Source: Ryuthela nishihirai
Lineage: Eukaryota > Arthropoda > Arachnida > Araneae > Heptathelidae
Assembly: GCA_038380435.1 (NCBI GenBank)
Contig: JAWZYU010000020.1
Location: 39,650,307 to 39,714,306 of the forward strand
Direction of reading: 5' to 3'
DNA: 64,000 bases
Below are positions 30,821-40,783 of this stretch, piece by piece; position 1 is the stretch's first letter; each line of letters begins with the position of its first letter. A model generated the notes under the pieces. It was not told where the DNA came from, made no database searches, and worked only from the letters and a program-made list of their open reading frames with translations. The position numbers and the translations under genes are program-made.

Positions 30821-32253
30821 TTCATTTTTATGTCTATTGTTGTCTAGATTTAAGTTCTGGGTAAGGTATGGATATATCTTACATTTCACTTTTTCATAGA
30901 CTTTCTTAAGGAGTATAAGACTGAACTATTCATGCCACATAGACTTCTATGGTAAACTAAATAAATTGAAGACTCAATTAGTTTTTTTACTATCTTACAA
31001 CTGTGTTTTAAACTTTAAACGACTCACAGATTTTTCCATTTAATTTCAAATTGCTTAAAATTCATCCAATGCTTCTATAAAAAAAACATTACACCTTCTC
31101 ATAACAAAATGCAGCGAGACTCAGGAAAAATACACTTCTGTAACGCCTTAATAACTGAAGCAACTCAAATCCTTCCTCGTTTAAAATCATCCTACACTTT
31201 ATATGAATCGTTATTTTCCACTGTTATCTTTCACCGACATATTTCGGCAAACATTTAAACTAACTCAATTACCTTTATCTTCTTCTTCTTCTTCCTAAAT
31301 TTACTTCCATCCTCTAAGAGAATAATCGTAGAAGCAAAATCCATTTTACTTGTAAGAAAGATGAAATGCACAGTTCCAGAGATATTTAGCGGAGAAGGCT
31401 TATAAAAGGCCTGGAAAGAAGCCAACGTTTATTCCCAGACATATAGATTAACGAGCCCCCCAATCTCACTTAAAATCAATCTGAATTCTCGCCTTCTTAT
31501 TTACCTCCTCGAGGAAAACGATACAGGGCACATCTCGAATGCATAATCGGTGCTTTATTGCCGCGAATGTTACGCATCGTGGAATGGGAATGTTAATAAA
31601 CTCAGAATTAAATTCTTGTAAGCCACGTCCATTCCGCTGGTAGTTTAACTTTGTCGCCGATATAGTGTTACTCGTAGTCCCATGGGTGACATTTAGAGGG
31701 GGGTCGTGTCCGATGTATTATAAACTCTTCCTTTTTTTTCCTCTCTTTCTTTCTCCGTTTACTGGAAACTTTTTTTTTTCTTTTAACAATGTTTCTATTC
31801 GTATGGAGGCCGTTGAGTGTGTTTAACGTTATCGTCTTGGAATCGGTCCAAAACCGCACTTACACTTTCGGCAGTTGGGTACAGTTTACCACTTTGCATC
31901 CAATTAGGCCTTAACAGCATTAAAGGAATGCTCCCACGTAGACCGAATGGGGAATATATAAAAAAAAAAATCTTAAGAGTTCATAAATCACTGGCGTTCT
32001 ATTTTAAAAAATAAAATTCTCTGACCTGATTTTTGTTTCTTTTGTTTGTTTTTGCGGTTTCGGTAGGATAATTTTGAGTCGAAATCTTTTGCATTTATAT
32101 TGGCTGAAAACGAATGCATTGGGCATACTAAACGAATAGAGTGTTAATAATCATTTTGTTATTTCGAATAAGTGCAGGTGTTTATGTTTACTACTTAATT
32201 TGTTTTTATGGCCATTAGGCACTTACGATAAGTTTAAATCATACTTATCAATC
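30821..32253. other. Unassigned DNA with a canonical TATA box, no gene
   Basis: AT-rich to 31360, then a less AT-rich piece at about 31380-31700. Open frames are short. Nothing matches the repeat families here. Confidence 0.4.
31401..31408 (+). promoter_or_regulatory. TATA-box-like sequence
   Basis: TATAAAAG flanked by GC-containing sequence (GGCTTATAAAAGGCC). It is the best TATA match outside transposons. No downstream coding region is recognised within about 600 bp, so the functional call is weak. Confidence 0.25.
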
Positions 32254-32440
32254 GTACTAATCAAAGGAGCCTGGGTTCGAATCACGGTAAGTTACTGAGG
32301 TTTCTTTTCTGGCGTTGTCTTTCCGCTGAGGTCTCGCCTTGTTCATAGATCTTCCTTGTGACATTTATGAATATAAAGAAAGGCGATAATGACAGGCTCC
32401 TGTCAGATCTCTGCAACAAGCAGCTGCTTGAGATGTAATT
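32254..32440 (+). mobile_element. Diverged SINE-B copy
   Basis: AAGGAGCCTGGGTTCGAATC (box B), CGCTGAGGTCTCGCC, GACAGGCTCCTGTCAGATC and CAAGCAGCTGCTTGAG are in order. Box A is barely recognisable. Confidence 0.82.
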
Positions 32441-32717
32441 TATCGTGCTCTAATAGTATGCAGGATGACAATTTAAAATTTTTTGCTTGTATCAGGCTAC
32501 ACTTTGAGCCTAGACTAAAAATTAAATTAAAACTATATGAAAACCGAAGCGTTTTGCGTATTTTATCAATTCATATATCAACATGAAATGGCATAAAAAA
32601 TATAAATGAAACTGTTGCAGTTTTTTTTTTATGTAGAAACTCTCAAAAATCTTTCCATGTCAATTCGGTTGCTGGGACTTATAGCAAATATTCGCTTTAT
32701 ATCCCAATGTCAGGTGG
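32441..32717. other. AT-rich spacer, no gene
   Basis: Nothing recognised. Confidence 0.5.
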
Positions 32718-32929
32718 TGGGAGCGGGTATCAGTCGGTAGCGCGCCAGGCTCGTAATTTGCAGTTCCCAGGTTCGAGTCCCACCTGGGACAGCGTTGAGA
32801 TTTATCTCCTCAAATTTTCCTGCTCTCTATCAATAGGTCGCATCCCCCAACTTCCCCTGGATCCTTCTGACCTATTCATATAGCCCATTGTGTGCAAACA
32901 AAATGATGCTCAGAGCTGTAACAACTCGA
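32718..32929 (+). mobile_element. SINE-A copy with a large internal deletion
   Basis: The head is intact (CAGTCGGTAGCGCGCCAGGC; GGTTCGAGTCCCACC). The sequence jumps from the ATCAATAGG block to the CCCCCAACTTCCC block, losing about 170 bp, then ends GCTCAGAGCTGTAACAAC. Confidence 0.85.
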
Positions 32930-33129
32930 TGTGAAAACATAATGTTTTGACATATCAATAAGTGAACATTTTTTTCCTGAGTGACAATCACAACATATAT
33001 CACAGAACAAACGACCGTTCCCTAGACTCGAATCACTGAACCACGAGACAGACTTTTCATATCAAATCAAACACTTTCCTAGAGTAACTGTAAAATTCCT
33101 TTAATAAATTTCCTTGAAGAGTACAATAA

Positions 33130-33130
<1 letters not shown>

Positions 33131-33163
<33 letters not shown>

Positions 33164-33191
33164 TAATATTAATATTATTATTTTAGTACAA
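33131..33191. repeat. (ATT)n microsatellite
   Basis: TTATTATTATT run followed by degenerate ATT/AAT units. Confidence 0.9.
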
Positions 33192-33315
33192 TAATTAAAT
33201 TAATATTATCATTATACAATAATTATATTTAATAAAATACCTTGAAGAGTTTAATAAATTTCCTTGAAGAGTACCTTTTAATAATTCCTTGAAGAGTACA
33301 AGAATTGTTATGGAT

Positions 33316-33367
33316 GTTTGGATGTGTGGATTCCCTTTAATAAAAAAGGGAATCCACACATCCAAAC
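33316..33367. repeat. Hairpin with 23-bp arms
   Basis: Arms beginning GTTTGGATGTGTGG and ending CCACACATCCAAAC are perfect complements around a short A/T loop. Not within a recognised SINE. Confidence 0.95.
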
Positions 33368-33391
33368 AAACTTCCGGCATCCCTGTGTGAG

Positions 33392-33466
33392 ACCTGGCCA
33401 CTGTTTACAAATTGAAGCACAAGCTATTATTTATTCCAGGTGTTTCAAATGTCGTATACCGTATTT
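33392..33466 (+). repeat. Left member of a 75-bp direct repeat flanking SINE-A
   Basis: ACCTGGCCACTGTTTACAAA to CGTATACCGTATTT. It matches 33853-33927 with roughly nine substitutions over 75 bp and no gaps. Confidence 0.92.
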
Positions 33467-33852
33467 CATTGGGATGGCTCAGTCGGTAGCGCGCCAGGCT
33501 CGTAATCTGCAGTTCCCAGGTTCGAGTCGCAGCTGGGTCAGCATTGAGACTTATCTCCCCAAAATTCCCTGCCCTGCCCACGGTCAGTAGGGGACACCGA
33601 TGGGATTGGAAAGGCCACCGTCCGTCTGAAGGGGACATAAAGCCGTGGTTCTGTGTGGGGCGAGTCATACCCTGTGCACGTTAAAGAACACACTGGATGA
33701 CCTTGTCGGGAGGCTACCATCTGTCTCCCAACAGCTGTTCCAGTGGGTCCCCTCCCCCAACCTTCTCTGAGTCTTCAGGGTCCCTGTGACCTGGCCATTT
33801 ACCACACTGTGTGCAAAAAAATTGCCGCTCAGAGGTAAAACAATCCAAACCA
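33467..33852 (+). mobile_element. Full-length SINE-A copy between long direct repeats
   Basis: Head GGGATGGCTCAGTCGGTAGC, tail GGTAAAACAATCCAAACC. It is bounded by 75-bp direct repeats and not the usual 9-14 bp duplication. Confidence 0.93.
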
Positions 33853-33927
33853 ACCTGGCCACTGTTTGCAAATTCAAGCACAAGCTGCTATTTACTCCAG
33901 GCGTTTCATATGTCATATACCATATTT
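33853..33927 (+). repeat. Right member of the 75-bp direct repeat
   Basis: ACCTGGCCACTGTTTGCAAA to CATATACCATATTT. The two members differ mostly by transitions, consistent with age. Confidence 0.92.
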
Positions 33928-34154
33928 TATTTATTCAGTAACATTACTTTTGTTTCTAAATTAGGAAGGTATTTTTTTCCGATGTTTTCAAAATCCACTC
34001 ATGACAGATCATGATAAGGGTCTATTAATGGACAGTCAGTAGTAAACATTGATCTGCATGTTCTTTAATGCAGTTCTGCATTAACGCGGTAAACAAAATG
34101 AGTAAATAAAAACAATTTTTAACAATTTTGTTCTTTATTATAATCATTAACATT

Positions 34155-34490
34155 AGGCAACTGCCAGGATCGTAATCTGCAGTTCTCAGATTCGGATCCC
34201 AGCTGAGCCATTTTTCTCTGCAAAACTCCCCGCACCTCCCTCGGTCACTAGATAACACCGATAGGCTTCGTAAAGATGCCGTCCTTGGGATGGGACTTTA
34301 AGCTGTGGTCCCCGTGTACGGGAGAGTCATATCCTGTGCACGTTAAGGAACACCCTGGATGGCCTTGATGAGAGGCTACCATCTGTCTCCCAACGGATGT
34401 CCAATGGATCTCCTGCCCCGAACCTTCTCGGGGTCCTTGTGACCTGGTCATTTAGACCCTTGTGTGAAAAAAATGTGGCGGTAAAACAAC
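34155..34490 (+). mobile_element. SINE-A copy lacking box A
   Basis: Begins AGGCAACTGCCAGGATCGTA, contains CTTAAGGAACACCCTGGATGG-like body blocks and ends GCGGTAAAACAAC. 5' truncated by about 20 bp. Confidence 0.87.
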
Positions 34491-34672
34491 TTTACTGATT
34501 CGTACTAAATTCTAATAGATTAGCGGGAGAAAAGTTCAGAGATTAGTGCTCATGTTATCTTAATGCTAAGTCATATATAAAGTTCCTTGAGTTGAAAAAT
34601 TCTGCTTTTTGTGGAAGAAATGTGACTGAAAATAAAAAACTCGACAGAATATCTCCAGACTTGGATTTCCAG

Positions 34673-34753
34673 TAACATTCGTTGTGTGTTTACAATGATT
34701 AACATTCGTTGTGTGTTTACAATGATTAACATTCGTTGTGTGTTTACAATGAT
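34673..34753. repeat. 27-bp tandem repeat, 3 copies
   Basis: TAACATTCGTTGTGTGTTTA followed by CAATGAT occurs three times without visible change. Confidence 0.96.
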
Positions 34754-34759
34754 TAACGC

Positions 34760-35857
34760 TGGAACGTTAGTAATGATGTCATACACTCGATAACAATTTT
34801 CGCCAATATTAACAACAAAAAAATGAAACAATCATTATGCAAACTTTAATACTTCATGAAGTAAAAGTTGGACAGAAATAATTTTTATGCTCTAATTAAA
34901 ATTTGTGATACATTTTTCTGACTCATCAAAAAACAACTCTATAATCAAAACTGCTAATGGTTCAATTTCTGCACAAAAACGTATATATCAGAAAAAAACG
35001 GAAAAATAGCTTGCAAAAGAAATTTTAACTAAATATTACAACATTTAAGACATTACAAGTTTTAGATAAATTTAATTAGTTTTTTAACTTAACTCTAACC
35101 CCATTTGCCCATTTTTTCATAATCTTAGAACTATATCTAATTTAGAATTGTCACATCCATTGTTTAAAGAAACATCCGATAATATAATATAAAATTTGTT
35201 TTGTAAAGCTCTCATCAGCACTTGAGCAAGGCATTTATACCCTACAGGTAGCAAATTAACACATATTCCCCAGAGTGATTCTAATTCACTGATTTTTAAT
35301 GCATAAGTCTCACTTAATTAACGCAATTTATGAGTCTGATTTTCCCATTGAGTTAAAGATAAATAATTATGCTGTTTCTGCTTTAAACTACCAATCTAAT
35401 AATTGAAATTCGAATCACGTTGAAATGTCAAAACTGTAGCAAGCCCATGAGAGCCATTCTTGATAACAGATCCAATGACATGGTTTAAGAAAATTCGTAC
35501 CAAGTTTGAATAAATTTTCTGATGTCTTAACTGATTGTTACAGTGTAGAACCTAAATTTGCGTAATTAAATATCATAAATATATTTCCTTGAAGTGGAAA
35601 CACTATCTCAGTGAAATGTGTTTTAATCGGGTCAAATAAATATTCAAGATTTTCGCTTAACGCTGCGGTTTTAGATCGATGCTAAATATTTCGATATCAC
35701 TAAAATTCAGTGTTCATCTTTATAAACATTTAGAATAGCCATAACCAGAAATCGCTAAATATCATTTTACGTGTGTATTTTTCAACACAAAACGTCTTTA
35801 ACAAGAAGCAATTCAGTAGTATTTATACTATCATCAATCTGTTAAGATGTGTGTAAG
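34760..35857. other. AT-rich DNA, no gene or repeat recognised
   Basis: About 1.1 kb without a long open frame, known motif or internal repeat that I could detect. The longest feature-free stretch of this size in the window. Confidence 0.5.
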
Positions 35858-36150
35858 TGTATCTCTGAGCTGCAAATTTATGCGCACAATTAGTTAAATG
35901 TCCAGGTTACATAGAAATCCAAGAGCCACCCCAGTGAAACAGGTCTAGAGATAAGATGACAACTATTTAGAGAAAGACAAGTCTAGAGATGAATAGACAA
36001 CTATTTAGAGAAAGATGGAAATGTCCTGTTAAAATCCATTAAATGTATTCTTCCACAGGCTTACGTTGTATAGCTCTCCTGCAGAAGTTCTGTCGCTTAA
36101 CGTTCTTTCTATATAAACATTCGGTCTCCCCTCTCTCACCTAAGGCAAGG
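35858..36150 (-). mobile_element. Old SINE-A copy with a patch of foreign sequence
   Basis: The tail part (TATCTCTGAGCTGC, TAGTTAAATGTCCAGG) and the body part (AGATGGAAATGTCCTG, AGCTCTCCTGCAG, CGCTTAACGTTC) are separated by a 38-bp segment present twice (GTCTAGAGAT...ACAACTATTTAGAGAAAGA). The first copy of that segment is entered through GAGCCACCCCAGTGAAACAG, a sequence also found at the SINE-A/flank junction near 37698-37730. Confidence 0.75.
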
Positions 36151-36183
36151 CGTGATTACCGGAGAATTACCGCAATCTTAGAT

Positions 36184-36550
36184 GCGGGAAAGACTCAGTC
36201 GGTAGCGCAAAAGACTCGTATCTGCAGTTCCCAGATTCGAGTCCCACTTGGGTCCACCCTTCATTATCTCCGCAAAACTCCCGTCTTGCCGTTGGTAAGT
36301 AAGGGACAGCGATGGGCTTGGAAAGGCCGCCGTCCGTTGGATGGGACGTTAAGCCGTGGCTTCCGTGCACGTCAAAGAACACCCTGGATGGCCTTGACCA
36401 TCCAGGGTGATGATGATGGATGTTATCAACTGTTTCCTATCAGCTGTCCGGTGGGTTCCCTCCAACCTTCTCTGGGCCTTCGGGGTCTTTGTGACCTGGC
36501 CATTTAATCCATTGTGTGGAAAAAATGTCGCTCAGAGGTAAAACAACCCA
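36184..36550 (+). mobile_element. SINE-A copy with a small snap-back
   Basis: Head GGAAAGACTCAGTCGGTAGC, tail CTCAGAGGTAAAACAACCC. A perfect hairpin interrupts the GGCCTTGACGG block. Confidence 0.9.
36381..36408. repeat. Perfect 11-bp-arm hairpin in SINE-A
   Basis: ACCCTGGATGG, loop CCTTGA, then CCATCCAGGGT. The left arm is in the normal family position; the right arm is the inverted extra copy, followed by a short GATGAT run. Confidence 0.92.
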
Positions 36551-36562
36551 ATAACTACAATC

Positions 36563-36650
36563 TCAAAGCGGCAACCTGGCAAGTCGTCGGACCTGGGAGC
36601 ATTGGGTTATGATTCCGGCGCGCTACAGTTCAACTAATCTCTGCCCCCTA
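36563..36650 (-). mobile_element. Possible SINE-A head fragment
   Basis: GCGCGCTACAGTTCAACTAATC followed by TGCCCCC loosely matches the reverse complement of the tRNA-like head. Low confidence. Confidence 0.35.
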
Positions 36651-36689
36651 CCCCCAATTAATTAAGAACAGATCCATATTATGTCAATA

Positions 36690-36830
36690 GGGACTCATGT
36701 TCAGAGTTCAGTAACTTCTTAAATATTTTTTATGTAAAACTCTGAGTGTTTAATTAGATTACAGAAATCAAATCTATCTATATCCTGATTTTTATCAATA
36801 TTTATTCAATACATAAAGAGCTGTAACAGC
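36690..36830 (-). repeat. Fragment of the unclassified fold-back family
   Basis: GTTCAGAGTTCAGTAACTTC, AAATCAAATCTATCTA, TGATTTTTATCAATATTTAT and TTCAATAC run in the same order as the left arm of the fold-back element at 56003-56883. Divergence is high. Confidence 0.5.
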
Positions 36831-36939
36831 TGAAACATTACATAACAAGAACTCATCCTGAAAATCAATGCATTGACTATTTTAAATTTCTTAACAATAT
36901 TACAAAATTCATTTATCACGCGGTTAGTGTTACACAAGG

Positions 36940-37142
36940 AAGGATCTAGGGGTGGGGGCTCTAAGAGGGCTATGCCCCCCACTTTCAGAAATACAACTTT
37001 CAAAAATTATTAAACTTAGTTACATTTGATGCATTTTTCAAGAAATTTTTAAAAACCCATAAAACATAGGGGATATTTTATAGTGCACTAGAAACACAGT
37101 CTCTTGCGCCCCCCCCTCGATTTTTTTCTAGATCCGGGACTA
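36940..37142. repeat. G/C-run repeat with GGATCTAG-type ends
   Basis: Starts GGATCTAGGGGTGGGGGC and ends CTCGATTTTTTTCTAGATCC, so the ends are short inverted GGATCTAG motifs about 200 bp apart. The right end resembles 3440-3475. Probably an old MITE. Confidence 0.45.
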
Positions 37143-37327
37143 TTCTTACGTATTAATTAGGAATAAATTAAAATATCAGCTGCCCCACTCCCGCCACCAA
37201 GTGGAAGACTTTTTACGGGGTAAGCTCACACCTTCCATAAACATAGTTAAACCTAGACACGGAGCTATAGAAAAAATAAAGGGGGAGAAGAAAATGACGC
37301 AATCGAACCGAGCAAAAGTGAAACAGG

Positions 37328-37710
37328 GTTGAGTTGTTTCACCTCTGAGCGGCACTTTTTTGCACACCATGGGCTAAATGGCCAGGTCACAAGGACCCCG
37401 AAGGCTCAGAGAAGGTTGGGGGAGGGGACCCACTGGAACAGCTGTTGGCAGACAGATGGTAGCCTCCCGTCAAGGCCATCCAGCGTGTTCTTTAACGTGC
37501 ACAGGGTATGGCTCTCCCGCACACGGAGCCACGGCTTAACGTCCCATCCGACAGACGGCGGCCTTTCCAAGCCCATCGGTGTCCCCTACTGACCGTGGGC
37601 AGGGCGGGGAATTTTGCGGAGATAAATCTCAACGCTGACACAGCTAGGACTCAACCTGGGAAATACAGATTACGAGCCAGGCGCGCTACCGACTGAGCCA
37701 CCCCCGCCCC
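37328..37710 (-). mobile_element. Full-length young SINE-A copy, 11-bp TSD
   Basis: Flanked by AGTGAAACAGG at 37317-37327 and 37711-37721. Near consensus. Faces the copy at 37971 in inverted orientation. Confidence 0.96.
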
Positions 37711-37721
37711 AGTGAAACAGG

Positions 37722-37959
37722 TCTAGAGATTGAATTTCGATTGCAGTATAACATTTTCCCTCCGTTTTAAAGGTTTTTTTTAAAAAGTTCTTGAGAAACG
37801 CGTGAAAAATGCACAAGTCTAATAATTTTTCCTTAATAATGTTTTCAAAAGGTGGCCCCTTGCCTCTCATTTCTGACCCACGGCAAACGTATTTCCAATT
37901 GCTTTAACACGGACAAATAGTTTTATACTCTCTAGAAAAAGTTAAGAGTCCCTGTTTCA
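37722..37959. other. Short spacer between inverted SINE copies
   Basis: AT-rich; it would form the loop of a SINE-SINE stem in a through-transcript. Confidence 0.5.
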
Positions 37960-37970
37960 GAGGGGCGGGG

Positions 37971-38344
37971 GTGGCTCAGTCGGTAGCGCGCCAGGCTCGT
38001 AATCTGTAGTTCCCAGGTTCGAGTCCAAGCTGGGTCAGCGTTAAGATTTATCTCCGCAAAAATTCCCCGCCCTGCCCACGGTCAGTAGGGGAGACCGATG
38101 GGCTTGGAAAGGCCGCCGTCCGTCCGATGGGACGTTAAGCCGTGGCACCGTGTGCGGGAGAGCCATACCCTATGCACGTAAAGAACACGCTAGATGGCCT
38201 TGACGGGAGGCTACCATCTGTCTCCCAACAGCTGTTCCAGTGGGTTCCCTCCCCCAAACTTCTCTGAGCCTTCGGGGTCCATGTGACCTGGCCATTTAGC
38301 CCATGGTGTGCAAAAAAGTGCCGCTCAGAGGTAAAACAACCCAA
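37971..38344 (+). mobile_element. Full-length young SINE-A copy, 11-bp TSD
   Basis: Flanked by CCCTGTTTCAG at 37960-37970 and 38345-38355. Starts AGGGGCGGGGGTGGCTCAG. Its target duplication is nearly the reverse complement of that of the 37328 copy. Confidence 0.96.
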
Positions 38345-38442
38345 CCCTGTTTCAGCACATAAGTGATTGCGTATTCCAGATAGAAAATTTCATATTGATC
38401 AGTCATTTTTTAACTGTTTTTGAATAGTGATTCTTGATCAGC

Positions 38443-38514
38443 TGCCCGTAGCTCAATGGTCAGAGCACCTGACATGTTAGCGGGAGGGCGTGGGTTCGTA
38501 TCTCACCTGGCCCA
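38443..38514 (+). repeat. tRNA-like sequence (degenerate tRNA or SINE head)
   Basis: TGCCCGTAGCTCAATGGTCA gives a good D-arm and box A, and GTGGGTTCGTATCTCAC gives a T-arm and box B. The acceptor stem does not pair and the anticodon loop lacks the usual T at position 33. I read it as a tRNA pseudogene or head of a further SINE, not a working tRNA. Confidence 0.5.
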
Positions 38515-38620
38515 AGACAATTTTTCCTCTAAATATGATTATGAATACTACGAGTTATTTCATGTATATTTGAATATAAGTGATGATTAAACACCAAATT
38601 TATTTTTTTTTCAGCCGTCC

Positions 38621-38811
38621 TGAGGCCGAGTGGTTAGCGCGCTCGGCTACTGATCTAAGGGACCTGGGTTCGAGCCCCGGGTAAGGCATGGATGTTTGTG
38701 TTGTTTTTCTGATGAGGTCCTGCCATCCTCACAGACTTTCTTCTACGGTACATAAACTGACAGGCTCCTATTCAGACGTCTGTGGCAAGCAGCTGCTTGA
38801 GGGGATTTTTA
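38621..38811 (+). mobile_element. Near-consensus SINE-B copy
   Basis: Box A GGCCGAGTGGTTAGCGCGC, box B GGGTTCGAGCCCCGGG, end GCAAGCAGCTGCTTGAGGGG, then an AT-rich tail. Only small changes from 17289-17484. Confidence 0.93.
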
Positions 38812-38902
38812 TTTATTATCATTAGGGCGTTTGTTGCGCTTTAAATGCAACTGAAACACGCTCCTAAAAGCTTTGCATCATGAAATACAAACATAATCTT
38901 GG

Positions 38903-39250
38903 TCGGGGGGGGGGGGATTCAGTCGGTAGCTTGACAGGCTCGTAATCTGCAGTTCCCAGGTTCGAGTCCCGCCTGGGCCAGCGTTGAGATTTTTTACGCG
39001 AAACTTCCTGCCCTGCTTTCGATCAGTAGGGGACACCGATGGGCTTGGAAAGGCCACCGTCCGTCGGATCGTACGTTAAGCCGTGGCCTCGTGTGCTGGA
39101 GAGCCATACCCTGTGCAATAAAGAGCACGTTAGATGGCTTTGACGGGTGTTACCATCTGTCTCCCAACAGCTACCCAATGGGGGCTCACTGTGTCCTGGC
39201 CATTCAGAACATTGTGTGCAAAAAAGTGTCGATCAGAGATAACCCAACCC
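38903..39250 (+). mobile_element. SINE-A copy, slightly diverged
   Basis: A long G run precedes ATTCAGTCGGTAGCTTGACA. The body contains ATCTGTCTCCCAACAGCTAC and the tail GAGATAACCCAACCC. The region between CAATGGGGG and CACTGTGTCCTGGCC is deleted. Confidence 0.9.
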
Positions 39251-39292
39251 GATCGAAAATGATGTTGGTAATGGAATTAAACAAAATCTCAA

Positions 39293-39484
39293 CAAAAAGA
39301 AAGAGCGATGCCGTAACATTGTATCTTTCATTTCATCTACTCGCCATTTAAAACAAATACATTGAAATGCTTATAGCGATAAAAAAAGAGCGATGCTCTA
39401 ACATCGCATCCTTCATTTTATTCACTCGTCATTTAAAACAAATACGTTGAAATAACGATAGGAATAAAAAAAAGAGCGATGCCC
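39293..39484. repeat. About 87-bp direct duplication, just over two copies
   Basis: AAAGAGCGATGC, CATTTAAAACAAATAC and TTGAAAT recur in order, with a third start at about 39469. Copies differ at roughly one base in seven. Confidence 0.85.
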
Positions 39485-40146
39485 TATGACCTCTCACTCT
39501 TTTAATTACATTTCTTACGTCCCACTGTGTGAACCGAAATCTTTCGCTGATCGCTTTGTTTCCCAGCGGTAATAGAGATAACGCAGCAGCGCAGGAATAA
39601 TCAGAAAAAGTCAATCTTGCACTTGCATTCAGGTGATCATCTCTCTGCGCGGCACGTGACGAGACTGCGAAAGTTCCTCGGTCTCAGGAGACCGCACCCC
39701 GTTCTCCATTACCAGAACTACATTATCGGGATAATTACAGCCAATCCCTCATTAAAAGGACCTTCAGCGTATTCTTCCACTGACGATTAACGCTTTCGCA
39801 TTCAGTTCATTTCCCAATCCCCCATTCAGCTGATTATTCTTCCCAGTTTAGATTCATCTTTGTCTTTTTCTCTATCTTTTCCTACTCTCCTGGTGGATAA
39901 AATTTTTTAATGCAGAGATTAGTGTAACCCTTGGCGTTTTTACTCTTTTTTTCTGTTGCTAGTTATTGTTCTTCTTACTTTGGTCAAATATCGATAAATT
40001 TTGTGGAATAAAAGCGAGATAAATGTGTGGGACGAAAGTGCTAATGTTGATCAGGTTTATGGAGACAATGAAAACGTGGGTGGATATAAGGATTGAAGAG
40101 ATGAATTAATGGAAAAAGGGATGGTAGAGATGAAAGGGATGGATTG
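39485..40146. other. Unassigned DNA, no gene
   Basis: A GC-richer part at about 39630-39740 (CTCTGCGCGGCACGTGACG) contains a CACGTG core. No coding signal. Confidence 0.4.
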
Positions 40147-40333
40147 ATACGAAGATGGATAGATATGAAAGGTTGGATGTTTTATCCTTCATCCAACCAG
40201 AACTCCATTCTGGATAAGAACGAATCTTTTCTGGATAAGATTCGTTCGTCGTAAGAACGTTTCTTTCTGGATAAGAAAGAATTATACGAAGATGGATAGA
40301 TATGAAAGGTTGGATGTTTTATCCTTCATCCAA
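40147..40333. repeat. Cluster of a 50-bp direct repeat and snap-back hairpins
   Basis: A 50-bp segment (ATACGAAGATGGATAGATAT onwards) occurs at 40147-40197 and 40284-40333. Between and within lie perfect hairpins: GGTTGGATG/CATCCAACC (40171-40198) and GAACGAATCTT/AAGATTCGTTC (40218-40247). A third, TTTCTT/AAGAAA, sits around CTGGAT. The TTCTGGATAAG motif is repeated three times. Confidence 0.88.
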
Positions 40334-40536
40334 TGAAAGGTTGGATTGTTTGTATCCTTGAGCGGTGCTTTTACGCACTCAATCGTCAAGTTACAAGGAC
40401 CCCAAAGGAGGAAATTTGGATAGGGGAAGGACACTCATTAATAATCTTTTAACTAACTAATAATTACTAATAATTTTTTAACCTTCATTTCATCATCTTC
40501 GTATCCATCCACCCATCCTTTCATCCATCATTAAAC

Positions 40537-40740
40537 CAGAAGTTCTTAACCCGGAGTACAAAACTCTCCGGACGGTGCGAGAGGAACATTTGAAATTCGT
40601 TTTTTATTATTATTATTTTACTTTTAAAGAATAACCAAGCAAGCAGATATATAAATCGGAGTGAAAAGAGAATGAATGGGGTGCAGGGCTTTCATACATC
40701 GCTGCAGGAAATGCGAACCTGGAAAAGCTAAGAACCCCTG
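40537..40740. mobile_element. Probable hAT-like MITE, 204 bp
   Basis: Starts CAGAAGTTCTTAACCCGG and ends CTAAGAACCCCTG. These are imperfect inverted termini of the type seen at 13111 and 13663, with similar length. I found no convincing 8-bp duplication, so confidence is lower. Confidence 0.55.
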
Positions 40741-40783
40741 CAGAGGGGCAGTTGTTAGGGAACAGATGGAGGATGCCTTACAT

